This document shows positions 8,632 through 17,808 of a stretch of 64,000 bases of DNA, one piece after another. The notes beneath the pieces were generated by a model, which worked only from the letters and a program-made list of their open reading frames with translations, was not told the origin of the DNA and did no database searches. Position 1 is the stretch's first letter, and the number at the start of each line of letters is the position of its first letter. A program made the position numbers and the translations under genes. Origin of the DNA: Mycobacterium sp. Aquia_216 (lineage in GTDB: Bacteria; Actinomycetota; Actinomycetes; Mycobacteriales; Mycobacteriaceae); assembly GCF_026723865.1 (NCBI RefSeq), contig NZ_CP113529.1:744001-808000 (forward strand), in the 5' to 3' direction.

Positions 8632-9933
8632 ATGACCCGACCCGGAAAGATCAACGAAGCGCGGACCCCGCCCTACAAGTTGGCGGGTGTCGGGTTGTTG
8701 GTCATCGCCGCGGTCATTTTCGTCTTGGTCTACGGGCAGTTCCGTGGCGACTTCACCCCCAAAGTCAAGTTGACGATGCTGGCGTCACGGGCCGGGCTGG
8801 TGATGGACCCGGGCTCCAAGGTCACCTACAACGGGGTCGAGATCGGCCGGGTGGACACCATCTCCGAGATCGTCCGCGACGGTAAGCCGGCGGCCAAGTT
8901 CACCCTCGACGTCCATCCCCGGTACCTATCGCTGATCCCGGTCAACGTGACTGCCGACATCAAAGCCACCACGGTGTTCGGCGGCAAGTACGTGTCGCTG
9001 ACGACGCCGCAGAACCCGTCGACGCAAAAGCTCAGCGCGCAGTCGGTGATCGACGCGAGGTCGGTGACGACGGAGATCAACACGTTGTTCCAGACCATCA
9101 CCTCGATCGCGGAGAAGGTGGATCCGGTCAAGTTGAACCTGACGCTGAGCGCGGCCGCGCAATCGCTGGCCGGCCTGGGCGACAAGTTCGGGCAGTCGAT
9201 CGTCAACGGAAACGCGGTCCTCGACGACGTCAACCCGCGGATGCCGCAGATCCGCCACGACATCCAGCAGTTGGCCGACCTCGGCGACACCTACGCCGAC
9301 GCCTCGCCGGAACTGTTCGATTTCCTCAACAACGCGGTCGTCACCTCGCGCACGATCAACCAGCAGCAAAAGGACCTGGACCGGGCGCTGTTGTCGGCCG
9401 CCGGGTTCGGCAACACCGGCGCGGAGATTTTCGAGAAGGGCGGCCCGTACCTGGCGCGCGGCGCCGCCGACCTGCTGCCGTCGGCGCAGCTGCTGGACAC
9501 CTACAGCCCGGCGATCTTCTGCACCCTGCGCAACTACCACGACATCGAGCCCAAGGCCGCCTCATTCCTCGCCGGCAACGGGTACTCGCTGAACGCCCAC
9601 ACCGAGGCGCTGTCCGGCCTCGGGCTGCTCGCCAACCCGGTCTCGGCGGTGGCCACGATCGCCAGCATGGTCGGAGGCCTGGCCGGAGTGGTCGGCGGCG
9701 CGCCGAACCCCTACATCTATCCCGAGAACCTGCCGCGGGTGAACGCCCGCGGTGGACCGGGCGGTGCGCCGGGTTGCTGGCAGCACATCACCCATGACCT
9801 CTGGCCCGCACCCGAGTTGGTGATGGACTCCGGCAACAGCATCGCGCCGTACAACCACCTCGACACCGGTTCGCCCTACGCGATCGAGTACGTCTGGGGC
9901 CGTCAGGTAGGGGATAACACGATCAACCCATGA
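8632..9933 (+). CDS. mce1A: Mce-family protein Mce1A
   Basis: A 433-residue MlaD/Mce protein. It has an N-terminal signal-anchor (residues about 14-36, rich in V/L/I/A), an MCE/MlaD domain (about 42-120, with LASRAGLVMDPGSKVTYNGV), and a long helical region that in Mce complexes forms the needle-like periplasmic tube. The C-terminal part has paired cysteines and a Gly/Pro-rich stretch. Mce1A-F together shuttle lipids across the periplasm to the YrbE1 permease. The family member in M. tuberculosis is slightly longer (about 454 residues). The stop overlaps the ATG of mce1B (ATGA). Confidence 0.95.
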   Translation: MTRPGKINEARTPPYKLAGVGLLVIAAVIFVLVYGQFRGDFTPKVKLTMLASRAGLVMDPGSKVTYNGVEIGRVDTISEIVRDGKPAAKFTLDVHPRYLSLIPVNVTADIKATTVFGGKYVSLTTPQNPSTQKLSAQSVIDARSVTTEINTLFQTITSIAEKVDPVKLNLTLSAAAQSLAGLGDKFGQSIVNGNAVLDDVNPRMPQIRHDIQQLADLGDTYADASPELFDFLNNAVVTSRTINQQQKDLDRALLSAAGFGNTGAEIFEKGGPYLARGAADLLPSAQLLDTYSPAIFCTLRNYHDIEPKAASFLAGNGYSLNAHTEALSGLGLLANPVSAVATIASMVGGLAGVVGGAPNPYIYPENLPRVNARGGPGGAPGCWQHITHDLWPAPELVMDSGNSIAPYNHLDTGSPYAIEYVWGRQVGDNTINP

Positions 9934-10970
9934 AAATCACCGGTACGCTCGTCCGACTCAGCATCTTCTCGCTGGTGCTGCTGCTGTTCACTGTGATGAT
10001 CATCGTGGTGTTCGGTCAGATGCGGTTTGACCGCACCAACGCGTACTCGGCGGAGTTCAGCAACATCAGCGGCCTGCGGCAGGGCCAGTTCGTCCGGGCC
10101 TCCGGGGTGGAGATCGGCAAGGTCGACTCGGTGCAACTGACCGACGGCGGCAAGCGGGTGCGGGTGAAGTTCAACGTCGACCGCTCGATTCCGCTCTATC
10201 AGTCGACAACGGCGCAGATCCGCTACCTCGACCTCATCGGCAACCGGTACCTGGAGCTCAAGCGGGGTGAGGGCGAGGGCGTCGACAGGGTCCTGCCGCC
10301 GGGTGGCTTCATCCCGCTGTCGCACACCGCGCCCGCGCTCGACCTCGACGCCCTGATCGGTGGTTTCAAACCGCTGTTTCGGGCGCTGGACCCGGAGAAG
10401 GTCAACACGATCGCGACCGCGCTCGTCACCGTGTTCCAGGGTCAGGGCGGCACGATCAACGACATTCTCGACAACACCGCACAGCTGACGACCCAGATCG
10501 GCGAGCGTGACCAAGCGATCGGCGAGGTGATCAAGAACCTGAACATCGTCCTGGACACGACGGTCCGGCACCGCCAGCAATTCGATCAGACCATCAACAA
10601 CCTCGAAGTGCTGATCACCGGACTCAAGGACCACGGCGACCAATTGGCCGGCGGGACGGCGCACATCAGCAACGCCGCCGGCACCGTCGCCGATCTGCTG
10701 GGCGAGGATCGCGCGCTGCTGCACAAGACCATCAACTACCTGGATGGGATCCAGCAGCCGCTGATCGACCAGCAAGACCAACTGCAGGACTATTTCAAAA
10801 AGGTGCCCACCGCGCTGAACATGATCGGGCGCGCCATCGGGTCCTACGGGGACTTCGTGAACTTCTACGCCTGCGACATCACGTTGAAGTTCAATGGCCT
10901 GCAGGCTGGCGGCCCGGTCCGCACGGTCCGGCTCTTCCAGCAGCCGACGGGTAGGTGCACGCCGCAATGA
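9930..10970 (+). CDS. mce1B: Mce-family protein Mce1B
   Basis: A 346-residue Mce protein, the shortest of the six. It has an N-terminal membrane anchor (about residues 8-30), an MlaD domain (about 35-115, ISGLRQGQFVRASGVEIGKV), and a helical region rich in Gln/Asp/Leu heptad-like patterns. It ends with a short region containing two cysteines (YACD and RCTPQ). One Mce1B subunit is expected in the hetero-hexameric Mce1 tube. Its start overlaps the mce1A stop and its stop overlaps the mce1C start, both as ATGA, so stoichiometric coupled translation is likely. Confidence 0.95.
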   Translation: MKITGTLVRLSIFSLVLLLFTVMIIVVFGQMRFDRTNAYSAEFSNISGLRQGQFVRASGVEIGKVDSVQLTDGGKRVRVKFNVDRSIPLYQSTTAQIRYLDLIGNRYLELKRGEGEGVDRVLPPGGFIPLSHTAPALDLDALIGGFKPLFRALDPEKVNTIATALVTVFQGQGGTINDILDNTAQLTTQIGERDQAIGEVIKNLNIVLDTTVRHRQQFDQTINNLEVLITGLKDHGDQLAGGTAHISNAAGTVADLLGEDRALLHKTINYLDGIQQPLIDQQDQLQDYFKKVPTALNMIGRAIGSYGDFVNFYACDITLKFNGLQAGGPVRTVRLFQQPTGRCTPQ

Positions 10971-12556
10971 GAACGCTGGAACCTCCGAACCGGCTTCGGA
11001 TCGGCCTGATGGGCATCGTGGTCACGCTGCTGGTCATCGGCGTCGGGCAAAGCTTCACCAGTGTGCCGATCCTGTTCGCCAGGCCGGCCTACTACGGCCA
11101 GTTCACCGACTCCGGCGGGATCAACGCGGGCGACAAGGTCCGCATCGCCGGCATGGATGTCGGCAAGGTCGAGGCCCTCAATATCGACGGCGACCACATC
11201 GTGATCAAGTTCTCGATCGGTACCAACACGATCGGCACCGAGAGCCGGCTGGCGATCCGCACCGACACCATCCTCGGTAAGAAAGTCATGGAGATCGAGG
11301 CGCGGGGCGCCCAGCCGCTACGGCCCGGGGCCACGTTGCCGGTGGGCCAGAGCACGACTCCCTACCAGATCTATGACGCGTTCTTCGACGTCACGAAGGC
11401 CGCTTCCGGCTGGGACATCGACACGGTCAAAGAGTCATTGCATGTGCTGTCGCAGACCATCGATCAGACCTACCCCCATCTGAGCGCGGCGCTCGACGGT
11501 GTCGCCAAGTTCTCCGACACGGTCGGCAAACGCGACGCGGAAGTCAAGCATCTGCTTGCCCAGGCCAACCAGGTGGCCAGCGTCCTCGGCGATCGCAGCG
11601 AGCAGGTCGACCGACTGCTGGTCAACGCCAAGACGCTGCTGGCCGCGTTCAACGAACGCGGGCAGGCGATCAACGCGTTATTGGGCAACATCGCCGCTTT
11701 CTCGGAGCAGGTGAAGGGCCTGATCAACGACAACCCCAACCTGAACCACGTGCTGGAACAGTTGCGCACGATCAGCCAGATCCTGGTTGAGCGCAAAGAC
11801 GACGTCGCCGCGGGACTGACCGAGGTCGGCCATTTCCTGCCGTCGTTGAATGAGGCCATCGCGTCGGGACCGTTCTTCAAGGTGGTCCTGCACAACCTGG
11901 CGCTGTACCAGATCATCCAGCCATGGGTCGACGCGGCGTTCAAGAAGCGCGGCATCGACCCGGAGAACTTCTGGCGCGGTGCCGGCCTGCCCGAATACCG
12001 GTGGCCCGACCCCAACGGCGCCCGGTTCCCCAACGGTGCGCCGCCGCCGGCGCCGCCGGTGCTGGAGGGCACCCCGGAGCACCCCGGACCGGCCATCCCA
12101 CCCGGATCGCCGTGCTCGTACACGCCGGCCAACCCCGGCGGCAACATCACCGTCGGCGACGAGGGTCTGCCGCGGCCGTGGAATCCGCTGCCCTGTGCGG
12201 GTTCGAGCATCGGCCCGTTCGGCGGCCCGGGCTTCCCCGCTCCGGTCGACGTCTTGACGTCGCCACCGAACCCCGACGGTCTGCCGCCCACCCCGGGCAT
12301 CCCGATCGCCGGGCGCCCGGGTGACCCGCCGCCGAACGTTCCGGGCACACCGGTGCCGCTGCCGACGCAGGCTCCGCCGGGTGCGCGCACCGAGAACCTC
12401 GCGCCGGCCGGCCCGGTGCCCCCGCCGTCGACCTTCGCTCCGGGCTTCCCGCCGGGTCCGCCGGCCCCGCCCGGACCGGGGAACCAACTGCCGGCGCCGT
12501 TCATCAACCCCGGCGGATCGGGTGGTAGCGGTGTCACGGGAGGTAGCCAGAATTGA
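10967..12556 (+). CDS. mce1C: Mce-family protein Mce1C
   Basis: About 529 residues: N-terminal anchor (residues about 10-32), MlaD domain (about 36-115, TDSGGINAGDKVRIAGMDVGKV), helical tube region (about 130-330), and a long Pro/Gly-rich C-terminal tail of roughly 170 residues with PAPP and PGPP runs. Such tails are typical of Mce1C/D and may reach through the cell wall. The start at 10967 is preferred over an upstream in-frame ATG (10955) because it overlaps the mce1B stop and matches the usual N-terminus MRTL. The stop overlaps the TTG start of mce1D. Confidence 0.95.
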   Translation: MRTLEPPNRLRIGLMGIVVTLLVIGVGQSFTSVPILFARPAYYGQFTDSGGINAGDKVRIAGMDVGKVEALNIDGDHIVIKFSIGTNTIGTESRLAIRTDTILGKKVMEIEARGAQPLRPGATLPVGQSTTPYQIYDAFFDVTKAASGWDIDTVKESLHVLSQTIDQTYPHLSAALDGVAKFSDTVGKRDAEVKHLLAQANQVASVLGDRSEQVDRLLVNAKTLLAAFNERGQAINALLGNIAAFSEQVKGLINDNPNLNHVLEQLRTISQILVERKDDVAAGLTEVGHFLPSLNEAIASGPFFKVVLHNLALYQIIQPWVDAAFKKRGIDPENFWRGAGLPEYRWPDPNGARFPNGAPPPAPPVLEGTPEHPGPAIPPGSPCSYTPANPGGNITVGDEGLPRPWNPLPCAGSSIGPFGGPGFPAPVDVLTSPPNPDGLPPTPGIPIAGRPGDPPPNVPGTPVPLPTQAPPGARTENLAPAGPVPPPSTFAPGFPPGPPAPPGPGNQLPAPFINPGGSGGSGVTGGSQN

Positions 12557-14166
12557 GCACCATCTTTGACGTCCGCAACGTGCGGCTACCGAGGTTTTCC
12601 CGGACGACGGCAATCGTCGCGTCGCTGGTGGTGGTCGTGGCGCTGGTCGTCGGCTACGTCGGTTACCGGCTTTTCGAGAAACTGACGAACAACACCGTCG
12701 TCGCCTACTTCCCAGCGGCGAACGCCCTGTACAAGGGGGACAAGGTCCAGATCATGGGCCTGCGGGTCGGCTCGATCGACAGCATCGAGCCGGTCGGCGA
12801 CAAGATGAAGGTGACGTTCCACTACGAGAACAGGTACAAGGTTCCCGCCAACGCCTCGGCGGTCATCCTCAACCCCACCCTGGTGGCGTCGCGCGCGATC
12901 CAGCTGGAGCCGCCTTACAAGGGCGGACCGGTGCTGGGCGACAACGCCGTGATTCCCGAAGAGCGCACCCAGGTTCCGGTGGAGTGGGACGAACTGCGCA
13001 ACAGCATCACCAACATCATCTCGAAGCTGGGCCCGACCAAGGAGCAGCCGACTGGGCCGTTCGGTGAGGTCATCTCGTCGTTCGCCGACGGTCTGGCCGG
13101 CAAGAGCAAGCAGATCAACACCGCGCTCAACAGCCTGTCGTCGGCGTTGACGGCCCTGAACGAGGGCCGCGGCGACTTCTTCGCGGTGGTGCGCAGCCTG
13201 GCGCTGTTCGTCAACGCGCTGCACCAGGACGACGCGCAGTTTGTCGCGCTGAACCAGAACCTGGCTGATGTGACCGGCCGGCTCGCCCAGTCCGACGGCG
13301 ACCTGTCCAACGCCCTGCAGCAGTTCGACAGCCTGTTGACCACCGTTCGGCCATGGCTGAACAAGAACCGCGAAGTGTTGGCCACCGACGTCAACAACCT
13401 GGCCACCGCGACGAACACGCTGCTGCAGCCCGAGCCGCTGAACGGGCTGGAGACCGCGCTGCACGTCCTGCCGACGGCCGCGGCCAACATCAACCAGATC
13501 TATCACCCGACGCACGGTTCGGTGGTCGCCATTCCGGCGATTACCAACTTCGCGAACCCGATGCAGTTCATCTGCAGCTCGATTCAGGCCGGCAGCCGGC
13601 TCGGCTACCAGGAATCCGCCGAACTGTGCGCGCAGTATCTGGCACCCGTCTTGGACGCGATCAAGTTCAACTACCTGCCGTTCGGTTTGAACCTGTTCAG
13701 CACCGCCGAGACGTTGCCCAAAGAAGTCGCGTACTCCGAAGATAGGCTGCACCCGCCCAACGGCTACAAGGACACGACCGTTCCCGGGATCTGGGTTCCG
13801 GATACACCGACGTCGCACCGCAACACACAGCAAGGCTGGATCGTGGCGCCGGGCATGCAGGGCCAGCAAGTCGGGCCGATCACCTCGGGTCTGATGACTC
13901 CCGACTCGCTCGCCGAACTGATGGGCGGCCCGAACATCGAACCGGTCCAGTCGAACCTGCAGACCCCGCCGGGGCCGCCGAACGCCTACGACGAGAACCC
14001 GATCCTGCCGCCCATCGGGTTACGGGCTCCGACGCCGATCCAGCCGCCGGCGCCGGGTCCGAACGTGCTGCCGGGTCCCGTCGCGCCGACACCGGCGCCG
14101 GTGGGCGCGCCGGCGCCCAATGCCGGCGGTCCGCCGGTGCCCGCTGACTTCGGGGGTGGACAGTGA
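12553..14166 (+). CDS. mce1D: Mce-family protein Mce1D
   Basis: A 537-residue Mce protein. An N-terminal anchor (about residues 17-40) precedes an MlaD domain (about 45-125, LYKGDKVQIMGLRVGSID) and a helical region. The conserved central block around GSRLGYQESAELCAQYLAPVLDA is characteristic of Mce1D. The tail is Pro-rich. Translation starts at a TTG overlapping the mce1C stop (TTGA), and the N-terminus MSTIFD agrees with the family. It belongs to the Mce1 lipid-import complex in the cell envelope. Confidence 0.95.
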   Translation: MSTIFDVRNVRLPRFSRTTAIVASLVVVVALVVGYVGYRLFEKLTNNTVVAYFPAANALYKGDKVQIMGLRVGSIDSIEPVGDKMKVTFHYENRYKVPANASAVILNPTLVASRAIQLEPPYKGGPVLGDNAVIPEERTQVPVEWDELRNSITNIISKLGPTKEQPTGPFGEVISSFADGLAGKSKQINTALNSLSSALTALNEGRGDFFAVVRSLALFVNALHQDDAQFVALNQNLADVTGRLAQSDGDLSNALQQFDSLLTTVRPWLNKNREVLATDVNNLATATNTLLQPEPLNGLETALHVLPTAAANINQIYHPTHGSVVAIPAITNFANPMQFICSSIQAGSRLGYQESAELCAQYLAPVLDAIKFNYLPFGLNLFSTAETLPKEVAYSEDRLHPPNGYKDTTVPGIWVPDTPTSHRNTQQGWIVAPGMQGQQVGPITSGLMTPDSLAELMGGPNIEPVQSNLQTPPGPPNAYDENPILPPIGLRAPTPIQPPAPGPNVLPGPVAPTPAPVGAPAPNAGGPPVPADFGGGQ

Positions 14167-15362
14167 GGCGCACGCCGAACCGACCGGCGCAGTCCGCGTT
14201 GCGCGCGGCGCGCGCGCTGATCCGCCACCGGGCCTGGCAGGGGCTGGTGTTGCTGGTGATCGCCCTGGTGCTGAGCTCGTGTGGCTGGCGGGGCATCTCC
14301 AACGTGGCGATTCCGGGCGGCCCGGGCGACGGGCCGGGGTCCTACACCATCTATGTGCAGGTGCCGGACACGCTGGCGATCAACGGCAACAGCAAGGTGA
14401 TGGTTGCCGACGTCTTTGTCGGTTCGATCAAGGCCATCAACCTCAAGAACTGGGTGGCTACCCTGACGCTCGGCGTGAAGAGCACTGTCAAGCTGCCGAA
14501 GAACGCGATCGCCAGGATCGGCCAGACTTCGCTGCTGGGTTCTCAGCACGTGGAGCTGGCCGCGCCGCCCAACCCGTCGCCGGAGCTGCTGAAGAATGGC
14601 GACACCATCCAGCTGAAGAATGCGACCTCGTATCCCACCACCGAACAGACGCTGGCCAGCCTGTCGCTGATCCTGCGCGGTGGCGGAATCCCGAACCTGG
14701 AAGTGCTGCAGAACGAGGTCTACGACATCTTTCACGGGCGAGGGGAGCAGATCCGGTCCTTCCTCGGCAAGCTGGACACCTTTACCACCCAGCTCAACCA
14801 GCAGCGTGACGACATCACCCACGCGATCGACTCCACCAACCGGCTACTGGTCTACGTCGGCGGTCGGGCGGATGTCCTCGATCGAGTGTTGACCGACCTC
14901 CCGCCGCTGATCAAGCATTTCGCCGACACCAGAAACCTGCTGATCAACGCCGTCGACTCGGTCGGTCGGCTCAGCCAGGCCGCCGACCAGTACCTGTCGG
15001 AGGCCCGCGGACCGCTGCACAGCGACCTGCAGGCGCTGCAATGCCCGCTCAAGGAACTGGGTCGCTCCTCCCCGTATCTGATCGGCGCGCTGAAGCTGAT
15101 CCTGACCCAGCCGTTCGACATCGACACCGTCCCGAAGATGTTCCGCGGTGACTACGTGAACATCTCGCTGACGCTCGACGTGACCTACAGCTCGGTCGAC
15201 AACGCGTTCCTCACCGGAACCGGATTGTCGGGAGCGTTGCGGGCACTCGAGCAATCCTTCGGCCGCGACCCGGAGACGATGATCCCCGACGTCCGCTACA
15301 CGCCGAACCCGAATGACGCGCCCGGCGGCCCGCTGGTGGAAAGGGGGGACAGGAATTGCTGA
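14163..15362 (+). CDS. lprK: Mce1 lipoprotein LprK (Mce1E)
   Basis: A 399-residue Mce-family lipoprotein. The signal peptide ends in the lipobox LSSC with Cys40 as the lipidated residue, so it is anchored by lipid where the other Mce1 proteins use a transmembrane helix. The MlaD domain follows (about residues 55-135, LAINGNSKVMVADVFVGSI), then a helical region with Asp/Gln/Leu repeats. GTG start overlapping the mce1D stop (GTGA). It is the E subunit of the six-protein Mce1 ring. Confidence 0.95.
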   Translation: MRRTPNRPAQSALRAARALIRHRAWQGLVLLVIALVLSSCGWRGISNVAIPGGPGDGPGSYTIYVQVPDTLAINGNSKVMVADVFVGSIKAINLKNWVATLTLGVKSTVKLPKNAIARIGQTSLLGSQHVELAAPPNPSPELLKNGDTIQLKNATSYPTTEQTLASLSLILRGGGIPNLEVLQNEVYDIFHGRGEQIRSFLGKLDTFTTQLNQQRDDITHAIDSTNRLLVYVGGRADVLDRVLTDLPPLIKHFADTRNLLINAVDSVGRLSQAADQYLSEARGPLHSDLQALQCPLKELGRSSPYLIGALKLILTQPFDIDTVPKMFRGDYVNISLTLDVTYSSVDNAFLTGTGLSGALRALEQSFGRDPETMIPDVRYTPNPNDAPGGPLVERGDRNC

Positions 15363-16906
15363 CTCCGTTCATCAGACGCCAGCTGTGGCTGTTCCTTGTC
15401 CTGACGGTCGTCTCGCTGTTGGTGCTCGGCGTCTACTACCTGCAGGTTCCCAGCCTGATGGGGATCGGCCGATACTCGCTCAAGGCCGATTTGCCGGCAT
15501 CGGGTGGGCTGTACCCGACGGCCAACGTGACTTACCGCGGAATCACGATCGGCAAGGTGACCGACGTCGAGCCGACCGAGCATGGTGCCCAAGCGACGAT
15601 GAGCATCGACAGCCAGTACAAAATCCCGGTCGACACGGTCGCGAACGTGCACTCCGTGTCGGCGGTCGGTGAGCAGTACCTGGACCTGGTCTCGACGGGG
15701 AAACCCGGGAAGTATTTCGCCGAAGGACAAACCATCACCAAGGGCACGGTGCCGGCCGAGATCGGACCCGCGCTCGACACCGCTAACCGCGGGCTTGAGG
15801 CGTTGCCCAAGGACAAGATCAGCAAGCTGCTCGACGAGACGGCGGAGTCCGTCGGCGGCCTGGGACCCGCGCTGCAGCGCCTGGTCGATTCCACGCAGGC
15901 GATCGTCGGCGATTTCCGGACCAACATCACGAACGTCAACGACATCATCCAGAACTCCGGACCGGTCCTGGACAGCCAAGTGAAGTCCCGTGACGCGATC
16001 GAGCGCTGGGCGCGCAACCTGAACACGCTGTCCGCGCAGGCCGCGCAGCGCGACAGCAACGTGAAAAGCATTCTGTCGCAAGCAGCGCCGACCGCCGATC
16101 AGGTCAGCGAGGTTTTCAGCGATGTGCGCGAGTCGCTGCCGCAGACGCTGGCGAATCTCGAGGTCGTGTTCGACCTACTCAAGCGGTACCACACCGGGGT
16201 GGAGCAGGTGCTGGTGTTCCTGCCGCAGGGTGCCTCGATCGCGCAGACGGTGGCCGCGCCGTTCCCCAACCAGGCCGCGCTCGACCTGGCGCTGTCGATC
16301 AACCAGCCGCCGCCGTGCCTGACCGGCTTCATTCCGGCTCCGGAGTGGCGGTCTCCAGCCGACACCAGCCTGCAGCCGCTGCCGTCGGGCACCTACTGCA
16401 AGATTCCGATGGACACGCCGGCCAACAGCGTGCGCGGATCGCGCAACATCCCATGTACCGACGTCGCCGGTAAGCGAGCGGCCACACCGCGGGAGTGCCG
16501 GGACCCCAGGCCGTACGTTCCGGCCGGGACGAACCCCTGGTTCGGCGACCCGAACCAGATCCTGACCTGCCCGGCGCCGAGCGCGAGATGCGATCAGTCG
16601 GTGCGCCCGGGCATGGTGATTCCGGCGCCGTCGATCAACAACGGTCTGAACCCGGCACCTTCGGACCGGGTCGCGGGCACGCCGCCGCCGACCAGTGACC
16701 CCTTGACACGGCCCGGCTCCGGTACCGTGCAGTGCAACGGACAGCAGCCCAACCCGTGTGTCTACACTCCTGGCGGACCTCCCTCGGCGGTATACAGTCC
16801 CCAGAGCGGTGAACTGGTAGGTCCCGACGGGGTCAAATACTCCGTCGAAAATTCGACCAAAACAGGAGACGACGGATGGAAGGAGATGCTGGCGCCAGCC
16901 GGCTGA
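15356..16906 (+). CDS. mce1F: Mce-family protein Mce1F
   Basis: A 516-residue Mce protein. Its N-terminal anchor (about residues 8-30) is followed by the MlaD domain (GGLYPTANVTYRGITIGKV, about 47-65), the helical region, and a C-terminal part rich in Pro and Cys that ends in the conserved block ELVGPDGVKYSVEN...DDGWKEMLAPAG. The TTG start lies inside the end of lprK and has a strong purine-rich site (AGGGGGGACAGG) upstream. It completes the six-subunit Mce1 set. Confidence 0.95.
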   Translation: MLTPFIRRQLWLFLVLTVVSLLVLGVYYLQVPSLMGIGRYSLKADLPASGGLYPTANVTYRGITIGKVTDVEPTEHGAQATMSIDSQYKIPVDTVANVHSVSAVGEQYLDLVSTGKPGKYFAEGQTITKGTVPAEIGPALDTANRGLEALPKDKISKLLDETAESVGGLGPALQRLVDSTQAIVGDFRTNITNVNDIIQNSGPVLDSQVKSRDAIERWARNLNTLSAQAAQRDSNVKSILSQAAPTADQVSEVFSDVRESLPQTLANLEVVFDLLKRYHTGVEQVLVFLPQGASIAQTVAAPFPNQAALDLALSINQPPPCLTGFIPAPEWRSPADTSLQPLPSGTYCKIPMDTPANSVRGSRNIPCTDVAGKRAATPRECRDPRPYVPAGTNPWFGDPNQILTCPAPSARCDQSVRPGMVIPAPSINNGLNPAPSDRVAGTPPPTSDPLTRPGSGTVQCNGQQPNPCVYTPGGPPSAVYSPQSGELVGPDGVKYSVENSTKTGDDGWKEMLAPAG

Positions 16907-17808
16907 ACCCACCACCGATGTCGATGCTTAGTCGTCTGCGTCGGAGACGGCCGAAGATTCATGAGGAATCGGACGACGTCACCGACGAGACCAACCCGGA
17001 GGTGACGGCCGAGGATTCGTCAGAATCCGCGGTCGGAGCCGACCGGATCAGCACCGAGGTGACGGCCGAGGATTCGTCAGAATCCGCGGTCGGAGCCGAC
17101 CGGATCAGCACCGAGGTGACGGCCGAGGATTCGTCAGTATCCGAAGCCGAGCCCGAGCCCGAGTCCGCCCCGGAAGCCGAAGCTCCGGAACCGCCGGAGG
17201 ACCCGCCCACTGCCGAAGCCGCCGAGCAGTCGGAGGTCGACGGCGATCACGACGAAGCCGACGGCGCGGCCGAGGATCCGGTAGCCGAGGCCGACGGCTC
17301 TGGGCGCCCCCCATCGGCGCTGGGCCGCGCTTGGCTGGCCGGTATCGCCGCGGCCCTCGTCCTGCTGGCCGGTGCCGTCGGCACCGGCGGCTACCTGGCG
17401 CTGCGGTACCACCACCAGAGCCAAGCAATCGCGCGCAACAACGACGCGGCGCTCAAGGCGGCGATCGACTGTGTCTCGGCAACGCAGGCGCCCGACACCA
17501 GCGCGATGATCGCCAGCGAGCAGAAGATCGTCGAGTGCGGCACGGGTGGCTTCCGTGAACAGGCGTTGGTGTACACCGGAATGCTCGTGCAGGCCTACCA
17601 GTCCGCGAACATCCACGTTCAGGTCGCCGATGTACGGGCCGCGGTCGAGCGCAACAACAAAGATGGCTCGATCGACGTGCTGGTGGCGATGCGCGTCAAG
17701 GTGGCCGCCGACCAATCGCAGAACGAGACCGGCTATCGGCTGCGGGTGAAGATGGCGCTCGACGACGGCCAGTACCGCATCGCCAAGCTCGACCAGGTGA
17801 CGAAGTGA
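16876..17808 (+). CDS. Mce-associated membrane protein with acidic repeat N-terminus (Rv0175-like)
   Basis: A 310-residue Mce-associated membrane protein. A long acidic, Glu/Asp/Ala/Pro-rich cytoplasmic N-terminus (about 140 residues) is followed by one transmembrane helix (about residues 150-175) and a C-terminal domain with the mixed alpha/beta pattern of the Mce-associated family. Part of the acidic region is a perfect 57-bp tandem duplication. The ATG at 16876 lies inside mce1F but has AGGAGA six bases upstream; an alternative ATG at 16918 follows the mce1F stop and lacks a site. Such proteins stabilise Mce complexes in mycobacteria. The N-terminus is longer than I recall for Rv0175 (about 213 residues). 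Confidence 0.85.
   Translation: MEGDAGASRLNPPPMSMLSRLRRRRPKIHEESDDVTDETNPEVTAEDSSESAVGADRISTEVTAEDSSESAVGADRISTEVTAEDSSVSEAEPEPESAPEAEAPEPPEDPPTAEAAEQSEVDGDHDEADGAAEDPVAEADGSGRPPSALGRAWLAGIAAALVLLAGAVGTGGYLALRYHHQSQAIARNNDAALKAAIDCVSATQAPDTSAMIASEQKIVECGTGGFREQALVYTGMLVQAYQSANIHVQVADVRAAVERNNKDGSIDVLVAMRVKVAADQSQNETGYRLRVKMALDDGQYRIAKLDQVTK
16999..17142 (+). repeat. 57-bp tandem repeat inside the Mce-associated gene
   Basis: Two identical 57-base units start at 16999 and 17056, and a truncated third starts at 17113 (25 identical bases, then one mismatch). Each unit encodes 19 residues beginning EVTAEDSS. The length is a multiple of three, so the frame is kept. The perfect identity suggests a recent duplication and possible copy-number variation between strains. 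Confidence 0.95.

Noticed and set aside
11990..12540. Repeats in the mce1C tail considered as a tandem repeat locus.
   Set aside because: The Pro/Gly codon runs are irregular low-complexity sequence without a fixed unit.
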